Shown here: positions 28,491-28,606 of the stretch, in pieces
Position numbering within the stretch: the first letter of the stretch is position 1
Layout: each line of letters opens with the position of its first letter
Assembly: GCA_027013285.1 (NCBI GenBank)
Contig: JALUXR010000091.1
Span: 1 to 28,606, forward strand
DNA: 28,606 nucleotides
Reading direction: 5' to 3'
Source of the DNA: Candidatus Altimarinota bacterium
Lineage (GTDB): Bacteria; Patescibacteriota; Gracilibacteria; Absconditabacterales; Absconditicoccaceae
Notes under the pieces: model-generated
Told to the model about the DNA's origin: nothing
Seen by the model: the letters and a program-made list of their open reading frames with translations, nothing else
The model's database searches: none
Made by a program: the position numbers and the translations under genes

Positions 28491-28606
28491 ATGAATATAA
28501 TTACTAAACAAAATTTTCTTGATATGTTACCTACTATAACAAAGAAAATTCAAGATGGATACAAAATGAAAATAGAATTTATAAAAGATAATGAAGTTGA
28601 TAATTG
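28491..28606 (+). CDS. N-terminus of an unidentified protein (partial)
   Basis: The first 38 codons are present and the gene runs off the right edge. The sequence begins MNIITKQNFLDMLPTITKK and continues lysine-rich, with no signal peptide or recognisable motif. It follows the CRISPR terminator and its own promoter-like site, so it is probably a separate transcription unit. No function can be proposed. Confidence 0.6.
   Translation, partial: MNIITKQNFLDMLPTITKKIQDGYKMKIEFIKDNEVDN

Overview
This window reads as a genome segment of a Candidate Phyla Radiation bacterium that translates UGA as glycine (genetic code 25, known from Absconditabacteria/SR1 and Gracilibacteria). Under the standard code almost every gene breaks into short pieces. 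With TGA read as Gly, long intact proteins appear, and TGA falls on invariant glycines such as the Tgt DSGGFQ loop (942-959), the Cas10 GGDD (20054-20065) and the ABC signature SGGE. TAA and TAG remain the stop codons. The DNA is very AT-rich, Shine-Dalgarno motifs are essentially absent, and intergenic gaps are tiny.

Region 1 (1-8758, mostly + strand) holds the tail of a repeat protein, a small secreted heptad-repeat protein, tgt, topA, and an apparent operon of a GNAT-like protein, a succinylglutamate desuccinylase/aspartoacylase-type zinc hydrolase and a 3-methyladenine DNA glycosylase. A convergent mltG (cell-wall transglycosylase) and a lipoprotein with several thioredoxin-like segments follow.

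Region 2 (8863-13997) is rich in metallopeptidases: the M50 intramembrane protease RseP, two divergently transcribed QEGLA-type (DUF1704-like) metallopeptidases, and an M29 aminopeptidase.

Region 3 (13989-18746, - strand) carries a Mur-ligase-like protein overlapped by an ATP-grasp ligase (a split arrangement resembling cyanophycin synthetase), an ABC ATPase, ClpP, and a HAD-family phosphatase.

Region 4 (18818-28420) is a type III-A CRISPR-Cas locus with its own promoter: cas10 without an HD domain, csm2 with a long N-terminal extension, csm3, csm5, csm4 (swapped order), a CARF-HEPN csm6 with a triplicated 93-bp segment, an unrecognised 104-aa protein that may be a small cyclic-nucleotide binder or ring nuclease, cas1, and a cas2 truncated by an in-frame TAA. 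A short array of three 36-bp repeats and two 36-bp spacers follows, with its own promoter and terminator. No cas6 is present. The inferred scheme is as follows. Csm2-5 and Cas10 bind target RNA through crRNA. Csm3 cuts the RNA. The Cas10 palm makes cyclic oligoadenylate, which activates the HEPN RNase of Csm6. The 104-aa protein may tune that signal. Acquisition looks impaired because Cas2 is truncated and the array is minimal. The start of an unidentified gene closes the window.
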